From Humulus lupulus (taxonomy: Eukaryota; Streptophyta; Magnoliopsida; Rosales; Cannabaceae): 64,000 bases of DNA. Below, piece by piece: positions 10,344 through 21,800 of the stretch. Position 1 is the first letter of the stretch; every line of letters begins with the position of its first letter. The position numbers and the translations under genes were made by a program. The DNA is taken from NCBI RefSeq assembly GCF_963169125.1, contig NC_084802.1, forward strand, positions 116,192,903-116,256,902, in the 5' to 3' direction. The notes under the pieces were generated by a model. The model saw nothing but the letters and a program-made list of their open reading frames with translations. It was not told the DNA's origin and did not search any database.

Positions 10344-12493
10344 TGTAGCGTCCCAAATTTTCTAATAAGGCTTAGGGCCTTGATTAGCGTGCTGGGAGGG
10401 CAATAATGGATTTAATTATGTTATTGTGTGAATTTGGTGATTATATGATTAGAAATGCATGTTTTGGTGAATTAAATATGAATGTGGGCCCCATATGATT
10501 ATTAAGGGCATATTTGTAATTTTATCCCATTGAGGGTATATATGTCATATGTGTGTATATTTTGATTGTTACCCCGAGTGAGTGGTAATATATTGCTGAT
10601 GCACAATCCAAGACAGTCCTAAGGGTATTTTGGGAATGTAATATGTGTTCGGGACTTACCGGATAACGAGTAGTAATTTAGCAATTATTTGGGCATGTCA
10701 GGATTAAGTGAGGATTTATAGGAACACTTGAGGATTTAGCGGGATGTGGCAATTGGCGGGATTTCCCTGGGTGGCAGTTGAGGATTAAGATAGGCTTAAA
10801 GGGTACTTTACACTTTTGGCTAAGGGGATAGACTTAGACTCTTTAGGAAGCTAAGACTCTAGAGGGACTTAGAAGGAAACAAGAAAAACTCAGCTCACTT
10901 TCTCTATTATATTCGACTCTCTCTCCCTGTCTTACACACTTGGAAGAAGAGAAATTGTGGAGGATTCAAGCTTAGGAATTTGAGGCTAGAGGTTTGTTGA
11001 GCTTGGGGAGACTTAAAGTTTGTGGCAATTGAAGTTAGCTCAGAGCGAGATCAGAATAAAGGTAACGATTAAAGCAAGTCCTTGTATAACTTTCTCTATT
11101 TTTTATAGATTTTTGAGAGTTAGAACTTGGGTGATTGAATTGAGGCTATGATGAGGCTTTCTGTTGGATTTTTGGATGTTAATACTAGTTCTGTTGTTTG
11201 GATATGAATCCTAGGATTAGGGCTCTGAATTGGTGAGTTTAAAGGAGGTTGGCTCGTGAAATGTATGGGGCACTCTGGGTATAGAGGCTCGAGCTGCGAC
11301 CCACTTGAACGAAGAGGCTTGGGGACCTCAAAAATTTGCCTAGGTGCCGCAATTCAGGGTCTGGGGCACCGCAACCCGTGTCCGTCGACAGAGAGGCATT
11401 TTGACTCTGACTTGAGTGCATCGTGGCCCTTAAGGGTCTGGGCTGCGAATTAAATGAAAGTAATGGTTGTTTGAGGGTTTTAAGCTCGGGAACCCAAATG
11501 TTAAGGCTCGGGAAGGGTTCTACTACCCAATTTGGTAGGATCCAAGGTCCTGGAGGCTAGATTATTATTTTGAAATTATTTATTGGTTTAAAACTTGATG
11601 AATGGTTATTATGAATTCGCTGTGACTAGGTTTTCAACGAGGCTCGGGCTAGAGGACTATGCTCGGGATCGCAATATTCAGATAGCTCGAGACACAGGTA
11701 AGAAAACTGTTATACTTGTAGAGCAGAGCCTGGCCCTATTGTTTGTATTGCAGGGCGCGGCCGTAATGCTTATGTTTAATATGTGTTTAAATATCTCTGA
11801 ATATTATGCTATGTGACGCATGGTTGTGAGGGAATGATGAAGGCCTGGTACGACAAGAAGCTGGATATGGCAAGGGGCCGGGATTCACGTTGAGCATGCT
11901 GAGTGTAGGCTACTAGGGCGAGACCCTCCTATGGTGCTGGAGCCACCTTCTCGGTTAAGAACGTGAATCCAGGGCCTGGTAAAGTGCTTGGGACAGCATT
12001 GGTCGCTATGTGTTTAACTCGTTGGCTGTTTTGTTGTATATTGTGAATTGTTATGCATATGTTATATGTTATATATTTAGTGTTGAGTTTTCTCTCTGGG
12101 CTTCGGCTCATAGGTGCACTATGGTGTAGGTAAGGACAAAGGAAAGGTCAACCAACCATGAGTACAGAGAGCGTTGAGCCATGGGTACATGTTCCACCTA
12201 CCTGGCTGCCACGACCAGGGTTATTTTGGGAAAAAGCACTGTAATGGTTGTTTTTTCGTCTAGGCCGATCTTAATTGTAACTTTGAGTTATAATGAATTT
12301 TCTAAACAGTATTTTGGGATCCCAAATGTATAACTCTTTATGATGTAAATGAATGACCATATTTTTATACTTAATGTCTTAAAATGTCTTTTATTTCAGT
12401 TTAGTTACACTTTTAGCCTAAAACCTCGATTAGAAAGCTAATGGCATATTTTTAATCCACATAGTAATGACACTAAGGAAGTAGGGCATTACA
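10344..12493 (+). repeat. 3' LTR of the chromovirus
   Basis: It begins TGTAGCGTCCCAAATTTTC and ends …GGGCATTACA, with the duplicated target AAAAT after it. It aligns with the 5' LTR at 3231-5468. Scattered differences and a deletion of about 60 bp indicate a moderately old insertion. Confidence 0.88.
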
Positions 12494-12904
12494 AAAATGG
12501 TTTGGAAAGAAAGGCAAACTAAGCCCTAGCATTGTGGTACCTTTTGAAATCCTGGAAAGGATTAGGCAGGTAGCTTACAGATTGGCTATGCCTCCAGCTC
12601 TATCAGGAGTTCATGACATGTTTCATGTATCGATGCTTTAAAATATGTGTATGATACAACACATGTGTTGAGTTATGAGAATCTGGAGTTACAACAAGAC
12701 TTGTCCTATGAGGAGAGACCGGTACAGATTCTTGATAGAAAGGATAAATTCTTGGGCAACAAGACCATTCTTTTAGTCAAAGTGTTATGGACGAACAGAA
12801 ATGTAGAAGAGGTAACTTAGGAGCTAGAGTTGAATATGCGGGATCAGTATCCCAAGCTATTCAAGTAAATTTCAAGTACAAAATTTCTATTAGGAGGGGA
12901 TCAT
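12494..12904 (+). pseudogene. Integrase C-terminus of the old chromovirus, right part
   Basis: This is the continuation of the frame interrupted at 3230. It holds a GPY/F-type block followed by LPALSG-like code, a YENLELQQDLSYEERPVQIL-type block near 12675-12730, and the chromodomain-like tail ending near 12868. A polypurine stretch (AGGAGGGGATCAT) precedes the LTR at 12905. It has internal stops and frame changes. Confidence 0.78.
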
Positions 12905-15367
12905 TGTAACGTAATAGAATTAAGTGCTTTGATTAGCGTGCTTTATTTATATTATTCGATGAGTGAGTATGCATGATTATGTGTATTAAATGTGTTTAAA
13001 GACCTACTTTTGTTAAAAATGGGCATTTTTGTAATTTGGATCCGTTGAGGGTACATTTGTAATTTCTATGTGCTTTGTCCGTAAAACCACATTATTATGT
13101 GGATATATTTATAATTTTTTTTGCACGAGTGGATCCGTTCGAGCAGTTAAGCAGAAAAGTCACAACGAGGATAAATGCCCAGCTAGGGGCGAGCCTAGGG
13201 TATTTTGGGAATTTCTACATTTGGAGAGATTTGGTAAAATGAAATTAATTGGTGGAATAATTATGTTGGTGGAATATTAGATTAAATTGGGAGTTTGCGG
13301 TATAATTTGGGGTTTAGTGGAAGTATAGAATGAATGACTATTTTTCCCTTGAAGTTTGTTAAGGGGTTAAGTAATAGAAAGGGTAAAATAGTCTTTTGAC
13401 CAAATAATTAGAAAAAAAGGAAAACCAATGCTGAAGGTTGGTCTTATACGTTCAAACACGTTCCCCCTCTCTTCTTGTTTTCTTTTTACTATCTTCTCAA
13501 AGGATTATCTAAGTTGAAAGCTAAGTTTGATTTTGGGAAATTCTTGGGAATTTAAGTGCTTAAGGAGGATTAGAGTTGTTAAGTTCACCACTAAGCTTCT
13601 GGGAATTTGAATTCACAGGTATGAATATCTATATGATAGTTATTTTTCATTTTGCTTCTAGAGTTCTTGTCAATTGGTGGTTTTTATGGCTTTTGAGTTT
13701 GGAGGGAGATTTGGGGTTGTTTTTTGGATGATTGAGCATTAGAAAGAAACTTTAAATTGATTTGAAACTTGATTTCTGAACTTATTCCATAGGTTAAGTG
13801 GGAATTTGTGGTTGATTTTCGGATACTAGAGCAAAGATTGAACTTGGAACTCTATGTTTGGAACCTCGAGTTTTGGTGTGTAATTGATGTTTTATTTGTA
13901 CCTTGGGGTCATATGGGGGTTGTATTACTGATTTGCGGTAGAATTTATGCTTGGAATTGGTTGGAAATAGGTTTAGGCCATATTGGGGCGGATTTGAGTT
14001 GAGAAATCGCAAGAAAACGCATAAATTTCTGAGTTTTTTTAGCAGTGGCGCCGTGACTCAAGTTGGTGAGCACCGAAGCAAAAATGCATCTCTTTTATGC
14101 TCTAAAAATATTTTTTACTTCAGTGGCGTCATGACCCTGTAGGAGGGCGCTGCAGCACCAACCCTGTTTTAGGTCATGATTTTCTGGTTTCATAAATAGA
14201 CAATAACTTTTGACCCCGATGTCAGATTTGGACATTCATTAATGTTTGGAAAGCGTGTAAAAATATCTAAAGTCGTATAACCTAAGAAAAATTTAGATGT
14301 AATTATTTTTGAGTCGAAATTAAGAACAAAGATTGGTGTTAATCAATTTCGATCGGTTTTGTTTAGGTTTGGCTGAGGACGCTTGGTCAGAATCACACTT
14401 GGGTCATTTTATATCCATTACTGGAATTCAAGTAAGAAAACAAGCACATGCACATAGAGTAGGGCACTGGTCCCAATGTTGATATGCAACGGTTATAACC
14501 GCTTAGTTGAATGTTAATTAGGATTAAGTACCATGTCTTATATCTGTGTTGTTGTATCTGTTTGCATTATACATGACAGTGGTTGATCAGCATGTGCCAT
14601 ATTCGGTGATAAACATGCAGAATTCAGGCTGTGATGGCAGGGCCACTATGGGGGTTATGTACACTCTCGCTCGGCACATGCCATAAGCGTGGCACCCTAG
14701 TGATGCACTGCGCTCGACACAGACCATGTAACAGATGTATATGTTGATTATTAGTGAAGCATGTTGTCTGTTGTTCATGCTTTATTGAATATTTATTATG
14801 CCATGATGATTTTCTTGCTTGGCCTTAACTCACGGGTTCTCTGTGATGCAAGTAAGGGCAAAGGAAACATGGACCAGCCATGAGTTGGAGGGTTCTAGGG
14901 ATGCACGTACATATTCAGCCGGTTCAGCCGCCACGGTCGAGATATTTTGAGGGATTTAGGTTACGATTTAATTTTTCCGCTTAGGCCGGCCATTTTTGTA
15001 CCTGTGGTTGTATCTGCTTTTCATTTTAACTCCATTCGGAATCCCTTGCAAATATTTGAAGTTTCAATAGAAAATTTTATACCTTTTGACCAAAAATTTT
15101 AACACCTAAATCTTTGTTAACTTTAATTAAAATTTTAATTCCAAACAACTAGCTTAACGAGTTAAGGATTGTTGACGGTAAGAACTCGTCAACGAAGTTA
15201 AGTTGGAAAAATTATCGAATCAAGATCGCTAATGGGAAAGTTATCAAAACCTGAACAATAACTCAAGAACTAGGATATCACAACAATGGAGAAATTAATC
15301 TTTCATTCACACTTAAGGCCCTGCTATAGTAAAAATTCCAACCCCTTTTCAGATGGCCTTGGAGTTC

Positions 15368-15377
15368 CTTTTATAGT
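15368..15377 (-). promoter_or_regulatory. TATA box in the LTR (left copy)
   Basis: The minus strand reads CTATAAAAGG, a strong TATA box, downstream of the tandem array and upstream of the presumed R-U5 part. The same motif is at 20724-20733 in the other LTR. Confidence 0.6.
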
Positions 15378-15931
15378 AGGCTCTAATGGCCTTAGGTACA
15401 TAGTGGTCCAGGGGACCAAGTGGTACATACGTACTGTACTAGGGGAGTGGCCTCAGAGGTTGTGGTTGTACGTCCTATACAGGAGCAGGTGTCAGGAGGA
15501 TGTCTCCACTACTCATCTGTACCCGTATCTGATGCATGGTGGCAGGCGTAGTGGCACAGGAGATAGTGGTGTCGGTTCTGACCTATGGCCGTAGACGTAC
15601 GGACCACGATCCTTACTGGCACTGGTATCCGTACCTAATACTTGGTCGTACAAATATGTCCCATTCGACTCGTACTGGATCTCCTAAGCATAGGGACTTC
15701 GAGGTGTGAAAAAGGGGATCTTTGGTGTCCGTACTGGCCGTGGCGTTGAGTAGGGGTCTTGGGCCCATACGCATCAAGTCATGGGGTGTCGGCCTCCTGA
15801 GAAGATGGTGGGCTGGTGGACCTCCTGGGGCGTGCGCGCGTGGGACCTTGCACGGCCTCGCGCATGGGGCGCCATTGACGGCCTCGCAGCCTCCCTCGGC
15901 CCCGCGCATGGGCATGGTGGGAGTGGCCCAA

Positions 15932-16409
15932 GGGCGCCTCGCCCATATGGTGGCCTCGCGGAATAGGGCGCCTCGCCCATATGGTGGCCTCGCGGAATAG
16001 GGCGCCTCGCCCAGATGGTGGCCTCGCGGAATAGGGCGCCTCGCCCATATGGTGGCCTCGCGGAATAGGGCGCCTCGCCCATATGGTGGCCTCGCGGAAT
16101 AGGGCGCCTCGCCCAGATGGTGGCCTCGCAGAATAAGGCGCCTCACCCAGATGGTGGCCTCGCGGAATAGGGCGCCTCGCCCATATGGTGGCCTCGCGGA
16201 ATAGGGCGCCTCGCCCAGATGGTGGCCTCGCGGAATAGGGCGCCTCGCCCATATGGTGGCCTCGCGGAATAGGGCGCCTCGCCCAGATGGTGGCCTCGCG
16301 GAATAGGGCGCCTCGCCCAGATGGTGGCCTCGCGGAATAGGGCGCCTCGCCCATATGGTGGTCTCGCGGAATAGGGCGCCTCGCCCATATGGTGGCCTCG
16401 CGGAATGGG
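15932..16409 (-). repeat. 34-bp tandem repeat array in U3, about 14 copies
   Basis: The period is exactly 34 bp, checked by spacing of the GAATAG motif (15961, 15995). Each unit holds GGCGCC, a CCATATGG or CCAGATGG box and GGCCTCGCGG. The two box variants are interspersed. The unit is free of stop codons in all three minus-strand frames, which produces long repetitive ORFs that I do not treat as genes. Confidence 0.92.
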
Positions 16410-16565
16410 ACGGCCTCGCCCATATGATGGCGAGGGGACGACCTTCGCCCATATGATGGCCTCTCCTGTTTGATTGCCTCGCGGAATGGTGGCCTCGCGA
16501 GAAGGGATGGCCTCGCCCATTTGATGGCCTTACATTTTATCTTGATGAGATTATGAGCATCAACA

Positions 16566-16580
16566 CTTGCCCCCCTAGTC
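16566..16580 (-). other. Polypurine tract of the TR-GAG element
   Basis: On the minus strand the sequence next to the LTR reads AGGGGGGCAAG, the expected plus-strand primer. Confidence 0.7.
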
Positions 16581-17902
16581 TAGGAGAGGGCCTTAAGGTG
16601 CTCTTGTAGACTATTCATCTTGGTTCCTATAAATAGGCCTTCATGCATGGCTTAATATTTGCACCTTACTTCATTATTAGTATTACTTCTCTTTTGGTAA
16701 CTCTTGTATTGTCTCAAGAACTCCCTTTGTCTTTTGAGGCATAAATACATATGTTGCTTGTTTATTTCTTGTTCTATTGCTTTTGAGGACCTTTTTAAGC
16801 CTGTGTGAAGGGGTTTAGTTGGTTCCCCTCTTTTATCTATCAGGCTGGAGGTCCTTTGGAGCCCATGTGAAAGGGTTCACTGGGACCTCTTTTGGTGCCT
16901 CTTGGTTGCTTTTATAAGGATATTTTGACCCCTTGGGTCTTAGTTATCCTTTTATGTTTTTCTTGCGCGCGCTTATTATTTCTTTGCGAGAAGCGTCCCT
17001 CTCGTCATTATGCATAGTACTATTTCTGCAAGGGTCTCTTTTAGGACCCTTTTTGGCTAGACGGCTTGGTGGCCGCTCTAGACTTATTAGTGTTGTCACT
17101 ATATATATGTATATTTTTTTTGGTAAGGCCTTTTGGCCTCCTTGATGTTCGCAAGGGTAGCTAATCCTTGTAAACCCAGGGGACGCCTTGCAAGGTCTTT
17201 TTATTGTTTCCTGTGTTTAGGGACTTCGCCTAGGGCCCCGATATAAGGGGTCCTTCTAGGACCTCCCATTTAACGGTCCTTTCTAGGGCCATGGTCCCTC
17301 TCGGGTCCTTCTTTGGATTCTTCTGCTTGTTGCTTGCTTCGTCTCCACGGGCCACTTCCTCTTGATGGAGGGCCCTTTTTAGGATCCTCCTGATAGGGGG
17401 TCATTTTTAGGTTACTCCTAATTGAGGGCCCTTTTTAAGATCCCTTGTTAAAGGGTCTTTTTTTTAGGAGCCTCTTTTTTAGAAGTCTCCTTTTTAGGAG
17501 GGCGAGGGGTCCTTTCTAAGATCCTTCGTTATAGGGCCCTTTTTAGGTTCCCCTTGCTAGCTGCATGTTATTGCCTCCTATCCTGCCCCCCCAAGCGCTT
17601 GGTGAAATTTATTTCGGCAGGCACTTTGGCTAATGCTTGTGCGCCGAAGGAAGTAAACACGGGAAGTAGCAAACGGTTTCATTTATAGCACGCGGTTTAC
17701 ATAGAACTTTGTAAATAAAAAAGAAAAAGGTTACATATAACTAGGAGGCTACCTAGGGTAGTCTCTTTGATTCTTACTTAAGCTAAAATAACGAAGAACG
17801 AGCTAAACATAGGTTTTTTTTTTTTTTGCACTAAGAGCCGAAGTCTTGCTGGTTGCACTTCTCGAGAGGCTCCGTAACCTGCGGGTCCAATCTTGCATGG
17901 GT
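16581..17902 (-). other. Noncoding interior of the TR-GAG element, with short dispersed repeats
   Basis: This is the position where pol would lie in an autonomous relative, but no RT, RNase H or integrase motif is seen. Between about 17220 and 17560 a GGGCCCTTTTTAGG-like motif recurs roughly ten times with variation. No convincing gene is present; short plus-strand ORFs near 16933 and 17846 have no support. Confidence 0.7.
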
Positions 17903-20458
17903 TTAACTTGTGCAGGTCGCTCCTTCATGTACAGCCATCGCCATTGGCACGGACGGTTTGGTGGCTGCGCGGAGGGACAAGTTATAGCATTCCCTCGCTT
18001 CCTTCTGCTCCCCTCTCACACATGCTACTCCCCCAGGGGTGGGGAATTTCATGGCCAGGTGATATACGGAAGTTATTGCCTTCAATTCTCTCAGAGAGGG
18101 TCTCCCTAACACCACGTTGAAGGCTGAGGTGCAATCTACCACGATGAAGTTGGCCATTACGGTGGCTTGCCTGGGTTGCTCCCCCATGGTGAGGGTTAAT
18201 TCGATCGTGCCCAGGGGTCGCATCGAATCTCCCGTGAACCCATACAAGCTCGTGGTGCAAGGCTTTAGGTGACGGAGGCTCAACCCCATCCTTTCCAGCG
18301 CCTGTCGATACAAGATGTCCACAGAGCTCCCGTTATCCACCATGACCCGATGTACCCTCATATTGGCTAGTTGGGCGGTTAGCACCAGGGGGTTGTTATG
18401 AGGAAAGTGCACCCCCTGCGCATCTTCTTCAGTGAAAGTTATTGAGTCATTCTCACCCTTGAAGCTCTTCGGGGGGCGTTGCTCCAAACTCAAAACGCAA
18501 TGTGGTGGACTTTGCCGGGCCTCCCTGGCATACCTGTCTCGTCCTTTCCTAGAATCGCCTCCGAATCCTGGTCCTCCAAAGATGGTCCTAACCTCCCCCT
18601 GCACTTCCGGGGCCATCTCACGTGCCCACGGGGGGGGCACTCCCCCTTTTGGCCTCTGGTTATCCTTGCGCACATACTTGTCCAAATGTCCCCTGCGGAT
18701 GAGTTCCTCAATTTCTTCCTTCAAATGGATACACTCTGCCGTGGTGTGACCGGTATCCTTGTGGTACTGACAGTATTTACCAGGGTCTCTCTTGGACCGG
18801 TCCTTTCTCATTGGTGGGGGTCTTTTGAAAGGAACTCGATCTTCATTGGTGAGGTAAATGTGCTCCCTGGTGTCTGTGAGGTCTGTGTAGTAAGTGTAAG
18901 TCGCTTGCCTGCGATCATTCCCATGTTGGGTTTTCCTCTGGTGGTCATCTCTTGATCCATCGTATGCCCTTTTCTTCTTTGCTACATTCGACCCGTCGTT
19001 AGCTGGGGGCTTTGCGGGGGGCTCTTCCTTTCCTGCCTTCAGGTTTGCATGGCCATCCTCCACGCGGATGTACTTCTGCGCTCTCTCATAGAAGTCGTCT
19101 AAGTCGGCGACTTCCCTCTTCAACATGTTGTCCCACAACTTGCTTCCTGGGAGCACTCCGGCGGTAATGGCCATTTTTAACTCTCGGCGCGTTAGGCTCC
19201 CCACTTTCGCGGCCTCCATATTGAACCGGTGAATGTAGCTCTTCAGGCTCTCATTCTCCCCTTGCTTCACGTTGGCCAGGCTGGTACCTGGCATCGTGTA
19301 GTCTCGCACGGCATGGTGCTGTTGGAGGAATTCGTCAGAGAATTGTTGCCAGGACCTGATGGACCCCGGCCTTAGTCTTTTGAACCATTTGTAGGCGGGT
19401 CCTCTCAGAGTAACAGTGAAACAATGGCACCTGGCACCACTTCCGATCCCCCTCAGTTTCATCAGATCATTAAACGCGTCCAGGTGGTACTTTGGATCCG
19501 TGCTCCCTTCGTTGGGGGTCATATTGGGCTCCTTAAAGTTGGCAGGAAGTCGGATGGCCTGAATCTCCCTCACGAAGGGCGACTTATGGTCGAATTCTTC
19601 CTCATAGATCGGGCCGCCTGATGCAGTGACGATCTTGCTTCGCAGGCTCTTCATCTCCGTGTCCAAGTCCTGCCTCCTCTTGCTTAGAGAGTCCTTCAAC
19701 GCGGACGGGCTAAGACCTGCCTTTCCCTTGCCCTCTCGAGGCGCTATAGGGGGTGTGGTGCCTTTGTCCGCCCTCTTTTTATTGAGCTCCTCTCGTAAGT
19801 CTGAGGGGGCTTTTTTAGAGGTGACCTCGTCCTCATTGCGAGGGGCAGCGTTGGCCCTCGGCGTTGGTTTCTGGGCCTGCTTAGGCAGTTCAGGGTGAAC
19901 ACGTTGCTTCGTTCGGGGGGTATTACTGGTTGAATGTCGTGTTCTCCCATCATCTACCGGTACAGTGGTCTCCACCCCATCCTTGCCCTTCTCCTTCCTC
20001 TTAGGCACGGTTACGCTGGACTTACCCTACAGCAGGCCATTAAGGACCTCTTGCATGTTTTCTAAGGTGGTTTTTAATCTTTGGTTTTTACGGTGGAGCT
20101 CACGTATCTCCTCTTCGTAGAACCGGGATTTCGAACTCGAGCTCACGGAGTGGACCCGAGGGTGCTTATCATGCCTACGGGCAGAAGGGCCCGGGTCTTG
20201 CCGGCCAGAGTTCCGTGCCTGCGGCGATTTTGGAGGAGGGAACTCGTCAGAGTTTACCGGTGGTGCTCTTGGAGGACTTCCTCCAGGTGGAACGGCTGGT
20301 GATGAGGCCACCCTATCGCCTCCGTGGACCTCAGGGTCTTCCGGGGGCTCCACGTCTCCTGGTGGAGGAGCGTCCTTCATGGAGGCCTTCAGTTGGGCTC
20401 CGCTCAGGTGAACCTCTACCTCTCGTGGCTCCCTCAGCCGCTTTGAGCGTCTTGGCAT
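17903..20458 (-). CDS. Gag-protease polyprotein of the TR-GAG element, one in-frame amber codon
   Basis: A single minus-strand frame of about 851 codons from the ATG at 20456-20458 (MPRRSKRLREP) to the stop at 17903-17905, interrupted by one TAG at 20027-20029. The N-terminal 143 residues are basic and proline-rich and end in a coiled coil (EEEIRELHRKNQRLKTTLEN). The capsid domain of retrotransposon-gag type includes YKWFKRLRPGSI and NESLKSYIHRFN. A zinc-binding-like segment, CQYHKDTGHTTAEC, follows. The aspartic protease motif HRVMVDNGSSVDILY has Asp-Asn-Gly in place of the usual Asp-Ser/Thr-Gly; to my knowledge DNGSSVDIL is the common form in Tat-lineage proteins. A GTG at 20006-20008 lies just after the amber. 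The tail after the protease is short, and the frame ends before any RT. Confidence 0.85.
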
Positions 20459-20505
20459 CTTCTTCTTGCCAGAAACAATGGTGGGACAGTAGCTTGAAAT
20501 TAATG

Positions 20506-20526
20506 TTCCCACAGACGGCGCCAAAC
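20506..20526 (-). other. Primer-binding site of the TR-GAG element
   Basis: The minus strand reads TTTGGCGCCGTCTGTGGGAA next to the right-hand LTR. The TGGCGCC core pairs with a tRNA 3' end (…GGCGCCA) and is characteristic of Tat and Athila lineage primer sites. It supports the minus orientation. Confidence 0.8.
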
Positions 20527-20723
20527 TGTTGACGGTAAGAACTTGTCAACGAAGTTAAGTTGGAAAAATTATCGAATCAAGATCGCTAATGGGAAAGTTA
20601 TCAAAACCTGAACAATAACTCAAGAACTAGGATATCACAACAATGGAGAAATTAATCTTTCATTCACACTTAAGGCCCTGCTATAGTAAAAATTCCAACC
20701 CCTTTTCAGATGGCCTTGGAGTT

Positions 20724-20733
20724 CCTTTTATAG
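20724..20733 (-). promoter_or_regulatory. TATA box in the 5' LTR, likely gag promoter
   Basis: CTATAAAAGG on the minus strand, about 270 bp upstream of gag's ATG in element orientation and downstream of the U3 tandem array. Confidence 0.6.
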
Positions 20734-21290
20734 TAGGCTCTAATGGCCTTAGGTACATAGTGGTCCAGGGGACCAAGTGGTACATACGTACTGTACTAGG
20801 GGAGTGGCCTCAGAGGTTGTGGTTGTACGTCCTATACAGGAGCAGGTGTCAGGAGGATGTCTCCACTACTCATCTGTACCCGTATCTGATGCATGGTGGC
20901 AGGCGTAGTGGCACAGGAGGTAGTGGTGTCGGTTCTGACCTATGGCCGTAGACGTACGGACCACGATCCTTACTGGCACTGGTATCCGTACCTAATACTT
21001 GGTCGTACAAATATGTCCCATTCGACTCGTACTGGATCTCCTAAGCATAGGGACTTCGAGGTGTGAAAAAGGGGATCTTTGGTGTCCGTACTGGCCGTGG
21101 CGTTGAGTAGGGGTCTTGGGCCCATACGCATCAAGTAATGGGGTGTCGGCCTCCTGAGAAGATGGTGGGCTGGTGGACCTCCTGGGGCGTGCGCGCGTGG
21201 GACCTTGCGCGGCCTCGCGCATGGGGCGCCATTGACGGCCTCGTAGCCTCCCTCGACCCCGCGCATGGGCATGGTGGGAGTGGCCCAAGG

Positions 21291-21800
21291 GCTCCTCGCC
21301 CATATGGTGGCCTCGCGGAATAGGGCGCCTCGCCCATATGGTGGCCTCTCGGAATAGGGCGCCTCGCCCATATGGTGGCCTCGCGGAATAGGGCGCCTCA
21401 CCCGTATGGTGGCCACGCGGAATAGGGCGCCTCGCCCAGATGGTGGCCTCACGGAATAAGGCGCCTCGCCCAGATGGTGGCCCCGCGGAATAGGGCGCCT
21501 CGCCCATATGGTGGCCTCGCGGAATAAGGCGCCTCGCCCAGATGGTGGCCTCGCGGAATAGGGCACCTCGCCCATATGGTGGCCTCGCGGAATAGGGCGC
21601 CTCGCCCAAATGGTGGCCTCGCGGAATAGGGCGCTTCGCCCATATGGTGGCCTCGCGGAATAGGGCGCCTCGCCCAGATGGTGGCCTCGCGGAATAGGGC
21701 GCCTCGCCCAGATGGTGGCCTCGCGGAATAGGGCGCCTCGCCCATATGGTGGCCTCGCGGAATAGGGCGCCTCGCCCATATGGTGGCCTCGCGGAATGGG
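21291..21800 (-). repeat. 34-bp tandem repeat array in U3, about 15 copies
   Basis: The same 34-bp unit as at 15932-16409, with one extra copy and its own pattern of CCATATGG, CCAGATGG and rarer variants (for example CCAAATGG near 21607). Degenerate units follow up to about 21920. Confidence 0.92.

Larger units (their letters stand above)
3226..12498 (+). mobile_element. Near-complete Ty3/gypsy chromovirus inserted in the old integrase
   Basis: A two-LTR element with the order LTR, PBS, gag, protease, RT, RNase H, integrase with chromodomain-like tail, polypurine tract, LTR. The target-site duplication is AAAAC at 3226-3230 and AAAAT at 12494-12498 (four of five bases). Removing the element together with one duplication puts the integrase frame of the host element back in register across the site. 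LTRs of about 2.2 kb, an initiator-Met-type primer site and the chromodomain-like C-terminus suggest the Tekay/Del branch; that branch assignment is inference. The gag and protease frames are broken, while RT-RNase H is one open frame of 391 codons. Confidence 0.88.
15170..16565 (-). repeat. 3' LTR of the TR-GAG element (left copy)
   Basis: A 1396 bp LTR. In element orientation the U3 side is at the right. It holds a 34-bp tandem array (about 15932-16409) and then a TATA box. Against the other copy it differs by a handful of substitutions (for example at 15189, 15563 and 15780) and by one 34-bp unit. Confidence 0.9.

Noticed and set aside
15932..16409. CRISPR-like regular repeats
   Set aside because: The units are directly adjacent, with no unique spacers, and the genome is a plant's. 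It is a simple tandem repeat inside an LTR.
15613..16520. Long repetitive ORFs on the minus strand (up to 279 codons, with GEAPYSARPP repeats)
   Set aside because: They are translations of the 34-bp LTR tandem array, open in three frames at once because the unit lacks stops. No start context or conservation supports a protein.
18432..20532. Plus-strand ORFs opposite gag
   Set aside because: They are antisense shadows of the minus-strand Gag frame.
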